From assembly GCF_030116705.1 (NCBI RefSeq), contig NZ_JAOTIK010000001.1, positions 5,484,501 through 5,548,500 on the forward strand: 64,000 nucleotides of DNA. The letters are read 5' to 3'. The position numbers and the translations under genes are program-made. Origin of the DNA: Streptomyces sp. ML-6 (lineage in GTDB: Bacteria; Actinomycetota; Actinomycetes; Streptomycetales; Streptomycetaceae). The first letter of the stretch is position 1. The number at the start of each line of letters is the position of its first letter. The notes under the pieces were generated by a model. It did not search any database, had not been told where the DNA came from, and saw nothing but the letters and a program-made list of their open reading frames with translations. Below are positions 1 to 8,801 of this stretch, piece after piece.

Positions 1-1077
1 GCCGATCTGGACCACTTGAGCGCCCTGGCGGCCGCTGCCGCGATCCGCGCCGGAATCCCGTTCACGACCCGCCTCACCGCACACGACGGACTCCTGTCGC
101 TGCCCACCCTGGGCGCCCTGCGCACGACGTCCACCGCCCCCGTGTCCGTCGACGTCGCCTTCCGGGCCGGTGAACTGACGCTGCGTGAGGAGGGCGCGGC
201 CGTACCGCCCCTCGTCGCCCACCCGCAGCCGGACGGCGCGACCGGCTCGGCCGACCCGCGCTGGCTGCCGGTGCTCGCCCTGCCCGCCCTGCCGCACGGC
301 ATCGGCCCCGTGCCCCTGGACGACGTCGACCCCTACCGCACCGACGGCCGCGGACTCCAGCGGCACGGGCTGAGCGCCGCCACCCACATCGACGACCGCG
401 CACGCAAGTCCTGGGCCGAGTCCTGGGCCGGAGTGGCGCCCCTGCTCGGCATCGGCGGCGCACACCGCCTCACCGAAGCGGCGCTCCTGCTGCGCTGCCT
501 GGTCCCGCTCGGCCCGCCGCCCGGCTCCGGACCCGTCGGCGAGAGCGCGGCACACTGCAGCGGCACCAGACGGGAGGCGTTCGGCGCCGTCCTCAGCAGC
601 AGACCCGCCACCCCCGCCTACTTCGCCTCCACCCTCGTCCACGAACTCCAGCACACCAAACTGGCCGCGCTCTGCGCCCTCGTACCGCTGCACCACGAGG
701 ACGCCGAGCCGCGCCACTTCGCCCCCTGGCGATCCGACCCCCGGCCCTTCGACGGCCTCCTGCAAGGCGCCTACTCGCACCTCGCGCTCGCCGACTACTG
801 GCAGCGGTTCGCGCTCGGCGCCCGGCGCGTCACCCACCGGGACCTGGCCTGGGCCGAGCACGCCCGCTGCCGCGAACAGGTCGGAGCCGTACTGCCCGTA
901 CTGGCCGGCTCGGCGGCACTCACCCGGGAGGGCCGGGTACTGGTCAACGAGATGATCACGCTCTACCACCGTCTGGACGATTGTCCGCCCCCTGCGGGGC
1001 ACCTCGCGCGCGCGGAGGCGTACGTGGCCACCGCCAAGGTGATATGGCAGCAGAGGAACGGCCCGCGAAGGCCGTGA
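1..1077 (+). CDS. fxsB: FxsB-like peptide-maturation protein, C-terminal HExxH domain (5' end outside window)
   Basis: The frame is open from base 1, so only the C-terminal part (about 358 residues) is seen. It carries an intact HExxH motif (VHELQH, 637-654), followed by a PRPFDGLLQGAYSHLA stretch typical of the HEXXH-motif domain found at the end of FxsB proteins of FxSxx-COOH systems. FxsB joins a radical SAM/SPASM peptide maturase to this domain; the free-standing relatives are thought to be iron/2-oxoglutarate peptide hydroxylases. The radical SAM part and the FxSxx-COOH precursor (fxsA) should lie left of the window. The next gene is an fxsT-type gene, which supports the assignment. It could instead be a stand-alone HEXXH protein; the truncated view cannot decide this. 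Confidence 0.75.
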   Translation, partial: ADLDHLSALAAAAAIRAGIPFTTRLTAHDGLLSLPTLGALRTTSTAPVSVDVAFRAGELTLREEGAAVPPLVAHPQPDGATGSADPRWLPVLALPALPHGIGPVPLDDVDPYRTDGRGLQRHGLSAATHIDDRARKSWAESWAGVAPLLGIGGAHRLTEAALLLRCLVPLGPPPGSGPVGESAAHCSGTRREAFGAVLSSRPATPAYFASTLVHELQHTKLAALCALVPLHHEDAEPRHFAPWRSDPRPFDGLLQGAYSHLALADYWQRFALGARRVTHRDLAWAEHARCREQVGAVLPVLAGSAALTREGRVLVNEMITLYHRLDDCPPPAGHLARAEAYVATAKVIWQQRNGPRRP

Positions 1078-1094
1078 GGGACCCCGGGATCGTC

Positions 1095-1118
1095 CACCGG
1101 AGCGACCGTGCTCCGGTG
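1095..1118 (+). terminator. 9-bp perfect stem between fxsB and fxsT
   Basis: CACCGGAGC and GCTCCGGTG flank a 6-base loop, 17 bases after the fxsB stop. There is no T-tract, so it may act as a terminator, an attenuator or a regulator site. A TTGACA hexamer (1123-1128) follows and could be part of an fxsT promoter, but no convincing -10 is seen. Confidence 0.4.
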
Positions 1119-1158
1119 TATGTTGACAAGGCTCGGATCGAGGCAGGGAGACGGCTGA

Positions 1159-4152
1159 ATGCCCGGAACGCGTAAGCAAGTTGGAGCAACCGGGGGGCAA
1201 ACCGTCACCATCAGTTTCGCCGGTTTCAACCGTGCCTGGGCGGCGTGGATCGGGGACCGGCTGGAGCGGCGCGGGGTGACGGTCGTCCAGCAGCGCTGGG
1301 ACCCGCCGGTGGAGATGCCGCTGGAGGAGTCGCTGCGCGACCTGACGCTCTCCCGCGGCCAGGTCCTGGTGATCCTCAGCGACTGGTACTTCCAACTCGG
1401 CCCGCGCGGCCACGAGGAGTGGAACAGGGCGCTGCGCGAGGTCGTCGCCCCCGACCCGGACCGCTTCGCCGCCGTCTGCGTCACCACCTCCGCCCTGCCC
1501 GGCGCCACCTCGGCCCTCGGCGCGGCCGACCTGACCAACGTCGGCGCCGAGGAGGCCGAGCGCCGGCTCCTGGTCCGGCTGGGCCTGCCCACCGACCCGC
1601 TGCCCGAGGCGGCCGAGGCCCGGCCGGGGCCCCGGTACCCGGCCGACACCCCCGAGGTGTGGGGCGGGGTGCCGCGCCGCAACACCCGGTTCACCGGCCG
1701 CGACGAGCTGCTCGCCACGACGTACGAGGCCCTCCAGGACGCGGGTTCCGGCGCCGGGGTCGTGACCCTGCACGGCATGTCCGGCGTCGGCAAGACGCAG
1801 CTGGCGGCGGAGTACGTCTACCGGTTCGGCTCCGAGTACGACGTCGTGTGGTGGGTGCCCGCCGACCGCCGCGCCCTCTACCGCCAGAAGCTCGCCGAAC
1901 TCGCCCCCGAACTGGGCCTGGCCACCGGCGTCGAGTACGGGGAGCGGCTGCGGGCGGTGCGCGACGCGCTGCGCCGCGGCGAACCGCACTCCCACTGGCT
2001 CCTGGTCCTGGACGGCGCGGACGAACCCGAACACATCTGGGACCTGGTCCCCACCGGTCCCGGGCACGTGCTGATCACCTCCCGCAACCCGGAGTGGAGC
2101 GAGCACAACAGCAACCTCGTCGAGGTCCCGGTCTACGACCGCGACGAGTCGGTCGCCTTCATCCGCCGCCGCGCACCACGCCTGACCCCGAACGAGGCCC
2201 ACCAGCTCGCCGAGGCCCTCGAAGACCTCCCGCTGCTCCTCGACCAGACCGCCGGCTGGCTCAACGACTCCGACATGTCCGTCGAGGAGTACATCGAACT
2301 CCTCGAAGGCGGCATCGACCAGGACGTCGTCAAGGTCTCCGCCGACTTCCCGCTCGCCTTCCAGACCGCCTGGTCGATACTGCTGAACAAGCTCAAGGAG
2401 ACCGTCCCGGAATCCGTCGACCTGCTGCGGCTGTGCAGCTTCTTCGCCCCCGGCTCCATCCCCGTGCGGCTGCTGCGGGAGATGCCCCCCGGCAACCTGC
2501 CGGAACAGCTCTCCGGCCTGATGAACGACCCGCTGCTGTGGAACAGGGCGATCGGCCAGCTCCGCCAGTACTCCGTGGTCCGCCTGGAGTCCCACGAGAC
2601 GGCCGGCGAGGAGGCCTCGTCCGGCGAATCGCTCTACATGCACCGCATGGTCCACCAGATCGTCGGCAAGGACATGCCGGAACGGGACCGCGACGAGTTC
2701 ATCGACGTGGTCCGCGGGGCCCTCGCCGCCGCGGACCCCGGCCGCCCCCACGACACCCGGCTGTGGCCCTCCTACGCCGAGATCACCCCGCACCTGAAGT
2801 GGGCCGACGTACTGATGAGCACCGACCCGGCCGTGCACGGCCTGGTGCTCAACTGCCTGCGCTACATGTACCTCTCCGGCGAGTACCGGGCCGGCATCAA
2901 GCTGGGCGAACGCGCGATGAAGGCCTGGCGGGAACTCCTCGGCGAGAACCACCCCCGGGTCTGGGACCTCAGCCACCACTACGCGAACCTGCTGCGGGCC
3001 GTCGGCGACTACGCCGGGACGGAAGCCATCGAACGCGCCGCCGTGGACCACCTGCGCGAGGAACGCGGCGCCCAGGACCTGGAGCACCTGCGCGCCGCCG
3101 GCGGCCTCGCCGCCGACCTGCGGGGCCTGGGCCGGTACGACGAGGCCCTGGAGATGTCGACCCGGATCCTGGCCTCCTACCGCGAACTGCTCGGCGACCA
3201 GGACTCGCGCACGCTCAGCGCGCAGAACAACCTCGCCATGTCGCTCCGACTGCTCGGCCGCTACGAGGAATCCCTGGATCTGAACCGGCGGACCCTGGAG
3301 GCCCGGCGGCAGGTTCTGCGCCCCCGGCACAGCTGGACGCTCTACTCCGAGATCCACTACGCCACCGACCTGCGGCTGCTCGGCCGGTACGGCGAGGCCC
3401 TGTCGCTCCAGAACCAGAGCGTCCGGGTGCACCGCCTGGTCATGGGCCAGGACAACCCGCAGACCCTGCGCGCCGAGCACAACCTCGCGCTGTGCCAGTA
3501 CCGTTCGGGGGAACGCTCCAAGGCCGCGGCCCTGTTCACCCGGGTCCTCGAACGGTCCGAGCGGGTGCTCGGCGAGAACGACCCGCTGACGATGATGTTC
3601 GCGGCCAGCCAGAGCTTCTTCGCCCGGGAGCACGCCGACATCGACCAGGCCAGGGCCATAAGCGAGAAGGTGGTCGACGGCTACGCGGACATGCTCGGCG
3701 AGGAACACCCGTACGTGGCGGGAACCCGCGCCAACCACGCCCTGATCCTGCGCAACGTGGGCGAACGCGACCAGGCCCACGCCCTCCTGGAACAGGCGCT
3801 CGCCGACATGACCCGGGCCGTGGGCGAGCACCACCCCTGGACCCTGGGCTGCGCGATCAACGCCTCCGCGCTGCGCAACCTGGTGGGCGACCCGGAGTCC
3901 GCGGCCGCGCTGACGGACGCCGTCGGCACGAGGGCCACCGAGGTGCTCGGCCGGCTCCACCCGCTGACCCTGTCCGCCCGGATCGCGCACGCCGCGGACC
4001 TGCGCGGCCTGCGCGAACGGCAGCGCGCGGACAAGGTCGAGACGGAGGCGCTGGAGGACCTGAGGGCGACCCTGGGCGACCAGCACGTCCACACCGTCTC
4101 GGCCCGCTCCCGCAACCGCCCGTACTGGGACTTCGAGCCGCAGATGATCTGA
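1159..4152 (+). CDS. fxsT: FxsT: TIR - NB-ARC - TPR signalling protein
   Basis: A 997-residue STAND protein of the FxSxx-COOH system TPR family. Residues about 17-150 form a TIR-like domain starting TISFAGFNRAW; the HEEW motif is where the catalytic Glu of NADase TIR domains would fall. The NB-ARC ATPase follows, with Walker A GMSGVGKT at about 206-213, Walker B LLVLD at 281-285 and a GxP-like LEDLPLLLDQ motif. From about residue 570 to 950 there are repeated TPR units (HPRVWDLSHHYANLLR, NNLAMSLRLLGRY). It ends in YWDFEPQMI, a tail shared with the paralogue ending at 12265. The ATG has AGGGAG eight bases upstream. The likely job is a sensor/switch: repeats recognise a ligand, NB-ARC oligomerises, TIR is the effector. 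That is inferred from STAND biology. Confidence 0.85.
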   Translation: MPGTRKQVGATGGQTVTISFAGFNRAWAAWIGDRLERRGVTVVQQRWDPPVEMPLEESLRDLTLSRGQVLVILSDWYFQLGPRGHEEWNRALREVVAPDPDRFAAVCVTTSALPGATSALGAADLTNVGAEEAERRLLVRLGLPTDPLPEAAEARPGPRYPADTPEVWGGVPRRNTRFTGRDELLATTYEALQDAGSGAGVVTLHGMSGVGKTQLAAEYVYRFGSEYDVVWWVPADRRALYRQKLAELAPELGLATGVEYGERLRAVRDALRRGEPHSHWLLVLDGADEPEHIWDLVPTGPGHVLITSRNPEWSEHNSNLVEVPVYDRDESVAFIRRRAPRLTPNEAHQLAEALEDLPLLLDQTAGWLNDSDMSVEEYIELLEGGIDQDVVKVSADFPLAFQTAWSILLNKLKETVPESVDLLRLCSFFAPGSIPVRLLREMPPGNLPEQLSGLMNDPLLWNRAIGQLRQYSVVRLESHETAGEEASSGESLYMHRMVHQIVGKDMPERDRDEFIDVVRGALAAADPGRPHDTRLWPSYAEITPHLKWADVLMSTDPAVHGLVLNCLRYMYLSGEYRAGIKLGERAMKAWRELLGENHPRVWDLSHHYANLLRAVGDYAGTEAIERAAVDHLREERGAQDLEHLRAAGGLAADLRGLGRYDEALEMSTRILASYRELLGDQDSRTLSAQNNLAMSLRLLGRYEESLDLNRRTLEARRQVLRPRHSWTLYSEIHYATDLRLLGRYGEALSLQNQSVRVHRLVMGQDNPQTLRAEHNLALCQYRSGERSKAAALFTRVLERSERVLGENDPLTMMFAASQSFFAREHADIDQARAISEKVVDGYADMLGEEHPYVAGTRANHALILRNVGERDQAHALLEQALADMTRAVGEHHPWTLGCAINASALRNLVGDPESAAALTDAVGTRATEVLGRLHPLTLSARIAHAADLRGLRERQRADKVETEALEDLRATLGDQHVHTVSARSRNRPYWDFEPQMI

Positions 4153-4237
4153 TCCGTTTCGAGGAAAGCGGCTCAACAAGTGAATGACCGTCAGTATCCT
4201 TGCTCAGCACGTGTGTTGAGATGGATCGGGGGAGCGA

Positions 4238-4651
4238 ATGGCGGTCGTCGTCGGATCTGCGGCACCGGGGGAGGACGGCCCGATCCCGGTCGTCGTGGAC
4301 ATCGAAACCTTCGCGGCCGACCCGGAACCGGCCGGGGCCGACGAGTCCTTCTACAGCCCGGAGGAGACCCGGGGCGGCGCGGACGCCGCCCGGCGCGCCC
4401 TGAGCAGTGCCGGTGATCTGTACGGCGACGGGCTCGACCTGGCGCGACGTTGCGCCGCCCAGGCGATGCGCAGACTCGGCGACCTGGGCGAGGGGATGCG
4501 CCCCGACGAGATCGAACTCCAGGTCGGGATCACCTTCGAGGCCGGTATGGCGGCCGTGGTGAAGGCCGGCGCCGAAGCGCAGATCCAGGTCACCTTCCGC
4601 TGGCAGCCCGGCAACGAGGGACGGGCCACCGCCGTGGCCACTCCCTCATGA
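4238..4651 (+). CDS. Trypco1-like small protein (CU044_2847 family)
   Basis: A 137-residue protein whose C-terminal half (IELQVGITFEAGMAAVVKAG, then AQIQVTFRW) matches the compact beta-rich CU044_2847 / trypsin-co-occurring domain. In other actinobacteria this domain accompanies trypsin-like or CHAT proteases and NTPase conflict systems; here a CHAT protease gene lies three genes downstream. GGGGGAG precedes the ATG. The stop overlaps the next start (ATGA), so it is translationally coupled to the AAA ATPase. The function is unknown; a role as adaptor that links protease and ATPase is inference. Confidence 0.72.
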   Translation: MAVVVGSAAPGEDGPIPVVVDIETFAADPEPAGADESFYSPEETRGGADAARRALSSAGDLYGDGLDLARRCAAQAMRRLGDLGEGMRPDEIELQVGITFEAGMAAVVKAGAEAQIQVTFRWQPGNEGRATAVATPS

Positions 4652-5607
4652 GCGGGACGCCACCCCCGCCCGCCATCCCGCCCGGCCGGATGCCGATCCT
4701 CCCGTACAGCCGGATCGTCGGACAGGGCGAACTCAAACTGGCCCTGGAACTCAACTTCGTCTCCCCGAGGATCGGCGGCGTGCTGATCGCCGGGCAGCGG
4801 GGCACCGCCAAGTCCACCGTCGTCCGCGCCTTCGCCCTCATGTCCGGCGGCGAACTGCCCGTCACCCTCCCGATCAACGCGACCGACGACCGGGTCGTCG
4901 GCGGCTGGGAGCTGGACTCGCTGATGCGGGGCGTGGCGAAGCCGCAGCCCGGACTGCTCGAAGAGGCCGACGGAAAAGGGCTGCTGTACATCGACGAGGT
5001 CAACCTGCTGGACGACCACCTCGTCAACATCATCCTGGACGTCGTCTCCACCGGTGTGCTGTCCATCCAGCGGGAGGGCATCGACGTGTCCAGACAGCTG
5101 TCGTTCGGACTGGTCGGCACCATGAACCCCGAGGAGGGCAGCCTGCGCGCCCAACTGCTCGACCGGTTCGGGCTGATGGTGTCGGCGACCGAACTGGACC
5201 TCGACGAACGCCGGCGGACGATCACGACCGTGCTCGCCTTCGAGGAGGAGCTGGAGAACGAGGACTCCGCCTGGCTGCGCGCCGCACAGGAGGAGAACGA
5301 CGCCCTGCGCGCCGCGCTCCTGGCGGCGCGGGACCGGCTCGGGGACGTCGGGATCGACGAGGACGTGAGCGGGCTCTGCGCCGAAGCGGCGCAACGGGTC
5401 GGCGCGGTCGGGCAGCGCGGCGACCTCCTCGTGGCGAGGACCGCCCGCGCACTGGCCGCCCGGGACGGGGACCCACGGGTCGGCCCGGACCACGTCCGCC
5501 GGGTGCTGCCGCTCGCCCTGCGCCACCGCAGACCGGACTCCGCCCACGGCGCCGCCCTCGTCTGGGGGCCGGACGACGACGACCGCGTCGCCGACCTCTT
5601 CGACTGA
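4648..5607 (+). CDS. BchI/ChlI-like AAA+ ATPase (MoxR/Mg-chelatase type)
   Basis: A 319-residue AAA+ ATPase. Walker A is GQRGTAKST (residues 49-57), Walker B is LLYIDEVNLL (Asp at 116), followed by the Mg-chelatase I-type GTMNPEEGSLRAQLLDRFGL segment. The start is the ATG in the ATGA overlap with the preceding gene; an in-frame extension further upstream is not needed. The following gene encodes a D-subunit-like VWA protein, so the two probably form an I/D-type remodelling complex. No porphyrin gene is nearby, so magnesium chelation is unlikely; pairs of this kind next to CHAT and TIR genes are known from NTP-dependent conflict systems of multicellular bacteria. Confidence 0.88.
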   Translation: MSGTPPPPAIPPGRMPILPYSRIVGQGELKLALELNFVSPRIGGVLIAGQRGTAKSTVVRAFALMSGGELPVTLPINATDDRVVGGWELDSLMRGVAKPQPGLLEEADGKGLLYIDEVNLLDDHLVNIILDVVSTGVLSIQREGIDVSRQLSFGLVGTMNPEEGSLRAQLLDRFGLMVSATELDLDERRRTITTVLAFEEELENEDSAWLRAAQEENDALRAALLAARDRLGDVGIDEDVSGLCAEAAQRVGAVGQRGDLLVARTARALAARDGDPRVGPDHVRRVLPLALRHRRPDSAHGAALVWGPDDDDRVADLFD

Positions 5608-5614
5608 GCCGCCG

Positions 5615-7471
5615 ATGCCCGCACCCGTGCCCCGGCCCTCGCCCGCCGCGGATCCCGACGGACCGCCCCGGCGGCTGCTCACCGCACTGGCCTGCGCCGC
5701 CGTCGAACCGGGACTGTCCGGGGTGCTGCTGTTCGACCTCCCCGCCCCGCACCTCGCGGCCGTCGCCGCCGCGTTCGACCGGCTGCTCGCCGGACCCGCC
5801 GGCCCGCCCGTGCCCCGCACCACCCTCACCGCGGCCACCACGGACGAGGACCTGTGGTTACGGCCCCGGGTGCGCCGCGGCCCGCACGGCATCGACTTCG
5901 CCCTGGACCCCGGACCGCTCACCGAGCCGGTGCCCGGCCCCTCCCTCGTCGTCGTCCCCGACCTCGCCAGGCTCAGCGTGCCGGGGAAACGGGCCGCCGT
6001 GCAGCTCCTCGGCGCCGACGTCGCCACCGTCGAACACGCCGGACTGAGCCGCCGCTGGCGGCCGGAGGCCCGCTGGCTGGCCGCCTGCCGCACCGAGGAC
6101 GTCGAACGGGTCCCCCCGCACCTCCTGGACCGCTTCCCGCTCCGCCTCACCCTCCCGGACCTGTGCACCCGGCCGGGCGACACCCCGCTCGGCCCCCTCC
6201 CCACCGCCTGGAGCACGACCCTGCACCACTCCCGCGCCCCCGGCCCCAGGCCGCCCCTCCACCCCGACGCCGACTTCGCGTCCCGGGTGCTGGAACTCCT
6301 CGACGACCAGGACGGCACCGGGCAGCGCAGACCCCTCGCCCTGGCCCGGACCGCCCGCGCCCTGGCCCGGCTCGACGGCGCCGGACGGCTCACGGCCGGG
6401 CACGCCGAGGCGGCCGCCCGCCTCTTCCGGCTGCGCGGCGCCCGGCACCCGTCCCTCGAACCCCCGCCCGAGCCCGGCACCGCGGCCACCGCCCGGAGCG
6501 CTCCCCGCATCCTCCCCGAACCCCGCCCCGGCACCGACCGGCACCCCGCACCCGGCACACCCGTCCTGGAACCCGGGCCCGCCGAACACATCGGGTCGGC
6601 CCGCGCGGCCGGACCCTGGCCGGCCGCCGACAACCCGTACCCGGAGGACGCCCCGGGACCACCGCCGGAGGACACCGCCCTGCGCACCCCGGACCGGCGC
6701 GCCACCGGCCCCCGGGCCGCACGCGGCCCCGTCGTCGGGGTGCGCCCCGCCCGGGACCTGTGGGACCTCGCACCCGTGCGCACGGCCATGGAGGCGGCCA
6801 AGTACCGGGCGGTGCGGGAGGGCGGCGACCGCCTGGTGATCCTGCCGCGCGACCTGCGCGGATACGTCCGGGCCCCGGAACCCGTCCGGATGCTCACCCT
6901 CGTCCTGGACCACACCTGCCGCGAGGACTGGGACTGGCACCCGGCGCTCGAACCGTTCCTGCAATGGGCCTACGTCACCCGCGCCCCGGTGCACGTGGTC
7001 GAGATCGGCGGACGCGGGGCCCCGAACGAGGTACGGGCCGAGTCCTTCACCGCGCCGTCCACCCGCTCCCCGCGCATCGCCGCCGCCCTCGACCGGCCGC
7101 CCGGCCGGGCCACCCCGCTCGCCCACGGACTGGAACTGGCCGAACAGACCCTGCGCCGGGCCTTCCAGCACCACCGCGCCGGCCTGGTGGAAGCCCTGCT
7201 GGTCGTGGTGACCGACGGGCGCGGCAACGTCCCGCTCGCCGCGAGCCACCTCGGCCGGGCCGGGCGCGGCGCCGTGGGCCGCACCGGCATCGACGACGCG
7301 CTCGCCGCGGCCGGCCGGATCAGCGGCATGGACCGGACCCGGCTGCACATCCTGGTCGTCGACCCGGGCCGACAGCCGTACCCGGAACTCCCGCACCTGC
7401 TGGCCGAGGCCCTCGACGGCAGGGTGGTCACCGGCAGGCCGGAACCCGAGGCGGCCGGTCATGGGCGGTGA
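5615..7471 (+). CDS. BchD-like VWA protein, partner of the AAA ATPase (has a TTA codon)
   Basis: A 618-residue protein. The N-terminal ~280 residues resemble the inactive AAA part of chelatase D subunits, then comes a Pro-rich linker (about 285-385), then a VWA domain. The metal site is partly degenerate: the first motif reads LVLDHTCRED (Asp432) instead of DxSxS, while the Thr of ATPLAHGL and Asp534 of VVTDGRG are kept. Codon 82 (5858-5860) is TTA, the rare leucine codon read by the bldA tRNA, which would tie expression to development or stationary phase. It starts seven bases after the ATPase stop and overlaps the CHAT gene by 11 bases. Confidence 0.85.
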   Translation: MPAPVPRPSPAADPDGPPRRLLTALACAAVEPGLSGVLLFDLPAPHLAAVAAAFDRLLAGPAGPPVPRTTLTAATTDEDLWLRPRVRRGPHGIDFALDPGPLTEPVPGPSLVVVPDLARLSVPGKRAAVQLLGADVATVEHAGLSRRWRPEARWLAACRTEDVERVPPHLLDRFPLRLTLPDLCTRPGDTPLGPLPTAWSTTLHHSRAPGPRPPLHPDADFASRVLELLDDQDGTGQRRPLALARTARALARLDGAGRLTAGHAEAAARLFRLRGARHPSLEPPPEPGTAATARSAPRILPEPRPGTDRHPAPGTPVLEPGPAEHIGSARAAGPWPAADNPYPEDAPGPPPEDTALRTPDRRATGPRAARGPVVGVRPARDLWDLAPVRTAMEAAKYRAVREGGDRLVILPRDLRGYVRAPEPVRMLTLVLDHTCREDWDWHPALEPFLQWAYVTRAPVHVVEIGGRGAPNEVRAESFTAPSTRSPRIAAALDRPPGRATPLAHGLELAEQTLRRAFQHHRAGLVEALLVVVTDGRGNVPLAASHLGRAGRGAVGRTGIDDALAAAGRISGMDRTRLHILVVDPGRQPYPELPHLLAEALDGRVVTGRPEPEAAGHGR

Positions 7472-8801
7472 ATCCGCGGGCCTGCGCCGCCTGTTGGAGA
7501 ACTCCGTGGCCACCGGCCGACGCCTGGCCAGGACCCCCGTGCCCGCCGGGGTGCGCACCGGACTGCGCGAACGGCTCGGGCTCACGGAGGCCGACGCCGA
7601 CAGCCGGCCCCCGCCGCACACCGCCCGGATCACGGTCGTCCCGCACCACGAAGGCCACGTCGGAGTCCCGGCGTTCGGGGTCAGCGCCTGGTGCGAAGGC
7701 ATCCCCCGGCTCCCGTACACCACCGGACCCACCCAACTGCGCCCCGCCGACATCGGCCTGGGCAACGCGCTGGGCGACGGCCCCGCCCCCTCCCAACTGC
7801 TCCGCGACATCCGGCACTGGTCCCGCAATCAGCGACGGCTCGCCGCCTGGATCAACCACGCCCGCGCGGTGCACGGCGACGAGCTCCGGATCACCGTCCA
7901 CGACGACACCGGCTACGAGATCCCCTGGGAGGCGTTCTGGCTGCCGGCCGACCCGGCGAACGGGCTGGACGAAGGGCTCCTCGGCGCCCTGGTCCCGGTC
8001 ACCCGGTGGCTCACCATCCGCAGCGCCGACCTGGTGCTGCCCGAGGCGTCCGTGGCGGCTACGGGCGATGTGCTCGGCTACTACTTCCACGCCGCGCCCC
8101 CGGCCCGCCCGCACCGCGACGGAGTACGCCGCATCCATGACATGCGGGCCGACATGACGGTCTTCCAGGGATACGCACACCGCCCGCACGTGACGATCGA
8201 CGACTTCCTCGACGAACTCGACGCGTGTCCGACCGATCCCGTCGGCCTCGTCTACATGGCGGCCCACGGCACCTACGACGACCGGGTCGACGCGCTCACC
8301 CTCGCCGAGGTGACCTGGGCCGAGTACGACGACCGCCCGATGACGGTGCTCGACAAGGACCACTCGATGGTCTGCCTCAACGCCTGCCACTCGGCCAGGT
8401 TCGTCCGCAACACCGGACTGGGGGAGACGGACCTGCGGGGTTTCACCGAACTCTTCCTCCGCAAGGGCGCCGGGGGCTGCGTCGTCGCGGCCGGACAGGT
8501 CGGCGACAGCGAGGCGCGCGAACTCATCCGGCAGCTCGTCGACACCCTGGCGGCCGAACCCTGGCGGCCGGTCGCCGACTCGCTGCGCCTGTTCCGGGCC
8601 CGCGCCCTGGACGAGTTCGGCCCCTTGACGAACCTGCCGCGCGCCCGGCACGAAGGACGGCGGAACGTGGACGGCCAGCGGCCCGTCCTGCGCCTGCTGT
8701 ACAGCCTCATGTTCCAGTACTACGGGCATCCGCTCAGCACGCTCAGCCTGAGCGGCCCACGCCCCGGCGGGACGGCGCACGGGGAAGGGGACGCACGGTG
8801 A
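7461..8801 (+). CDS. CHAT-domain caspase-like protease
   Basis: A 446-residue protein. The C-terminal half has the caspase-type dyad of CHAT proteases: His269 in VYMAAHGTYDD and Cys309 in CLNACHSARF, followed by GGCVVAAGQVGDSEA, the usual strand after the catalytic Cys. The N-terminal half (to about 210) has no recognised domain, though RITVHDDTGYEIPWEAFWLP resembles the segment in front of many CHAT domains. The ATG overlaps the end of the VWA gene, and its TGA overlaps the next GTG (GTGA). In this context it is the most likely proteolytic effector or processing enzyme of the cluster. Confidence 0.88.
   Translation: MGGESAGLRRLLENSVATGRRLARTPVPAGVRTGLRERLGLTEADADSRPPPHTARITVVPHHEGHVGVPAFGVSAWCEGIPRLPYTTGPTQLRPADIGLGNALGDGPAPSQLLRDIRHWSRNQRRLAAWINHARAVHGDELRITVHDDTGYEIPWEAFWLPADPANGLDEGLLGALVPVTRWLTIRSADLVLPEASVAATGDVLGYYFHAAPPARPHRDGVRRIHDMRADMTVFQGYAHRPHVTIDDFLDELDACPTDPVGLVYMAAHGTYDDRVDALTLAEVTWAEYDDRPMTVLDKDHSMVCLNACHSARFVRNTGLGETDLRGFTELFLRKGAGGCVVAAGQVGDSEARELIRQLVDTLAAEPWRPVADSLRLFRARALDEFGPLTNLPRARHEGRRNVDGQRPVLRLLYSLMFQYYGHPLSTLSLSGPRPGGTAHGEGDAR

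Noticed and set aside
4351..6915. Long minus-strand open frame (854 codons) opposite the AAA/VWA genes, and a similar 656-codon one at 5858-7828
   Set aside because: The composition is Arg/Gly/Ser-rich with no motif. The plus-strand genes have clear ATPase and VWA motifs. These are high-GC shadow frames.
8225..8797. Upstream extension of the second TIR-NB-ARC-TPR gene by 191 codons
   Set aside because: It overlaps the catalytic part of the CHAT gene in another frame and is Arg/Pro-rich. The GTGA overlap with a good ribosome-binding site gives a better start.
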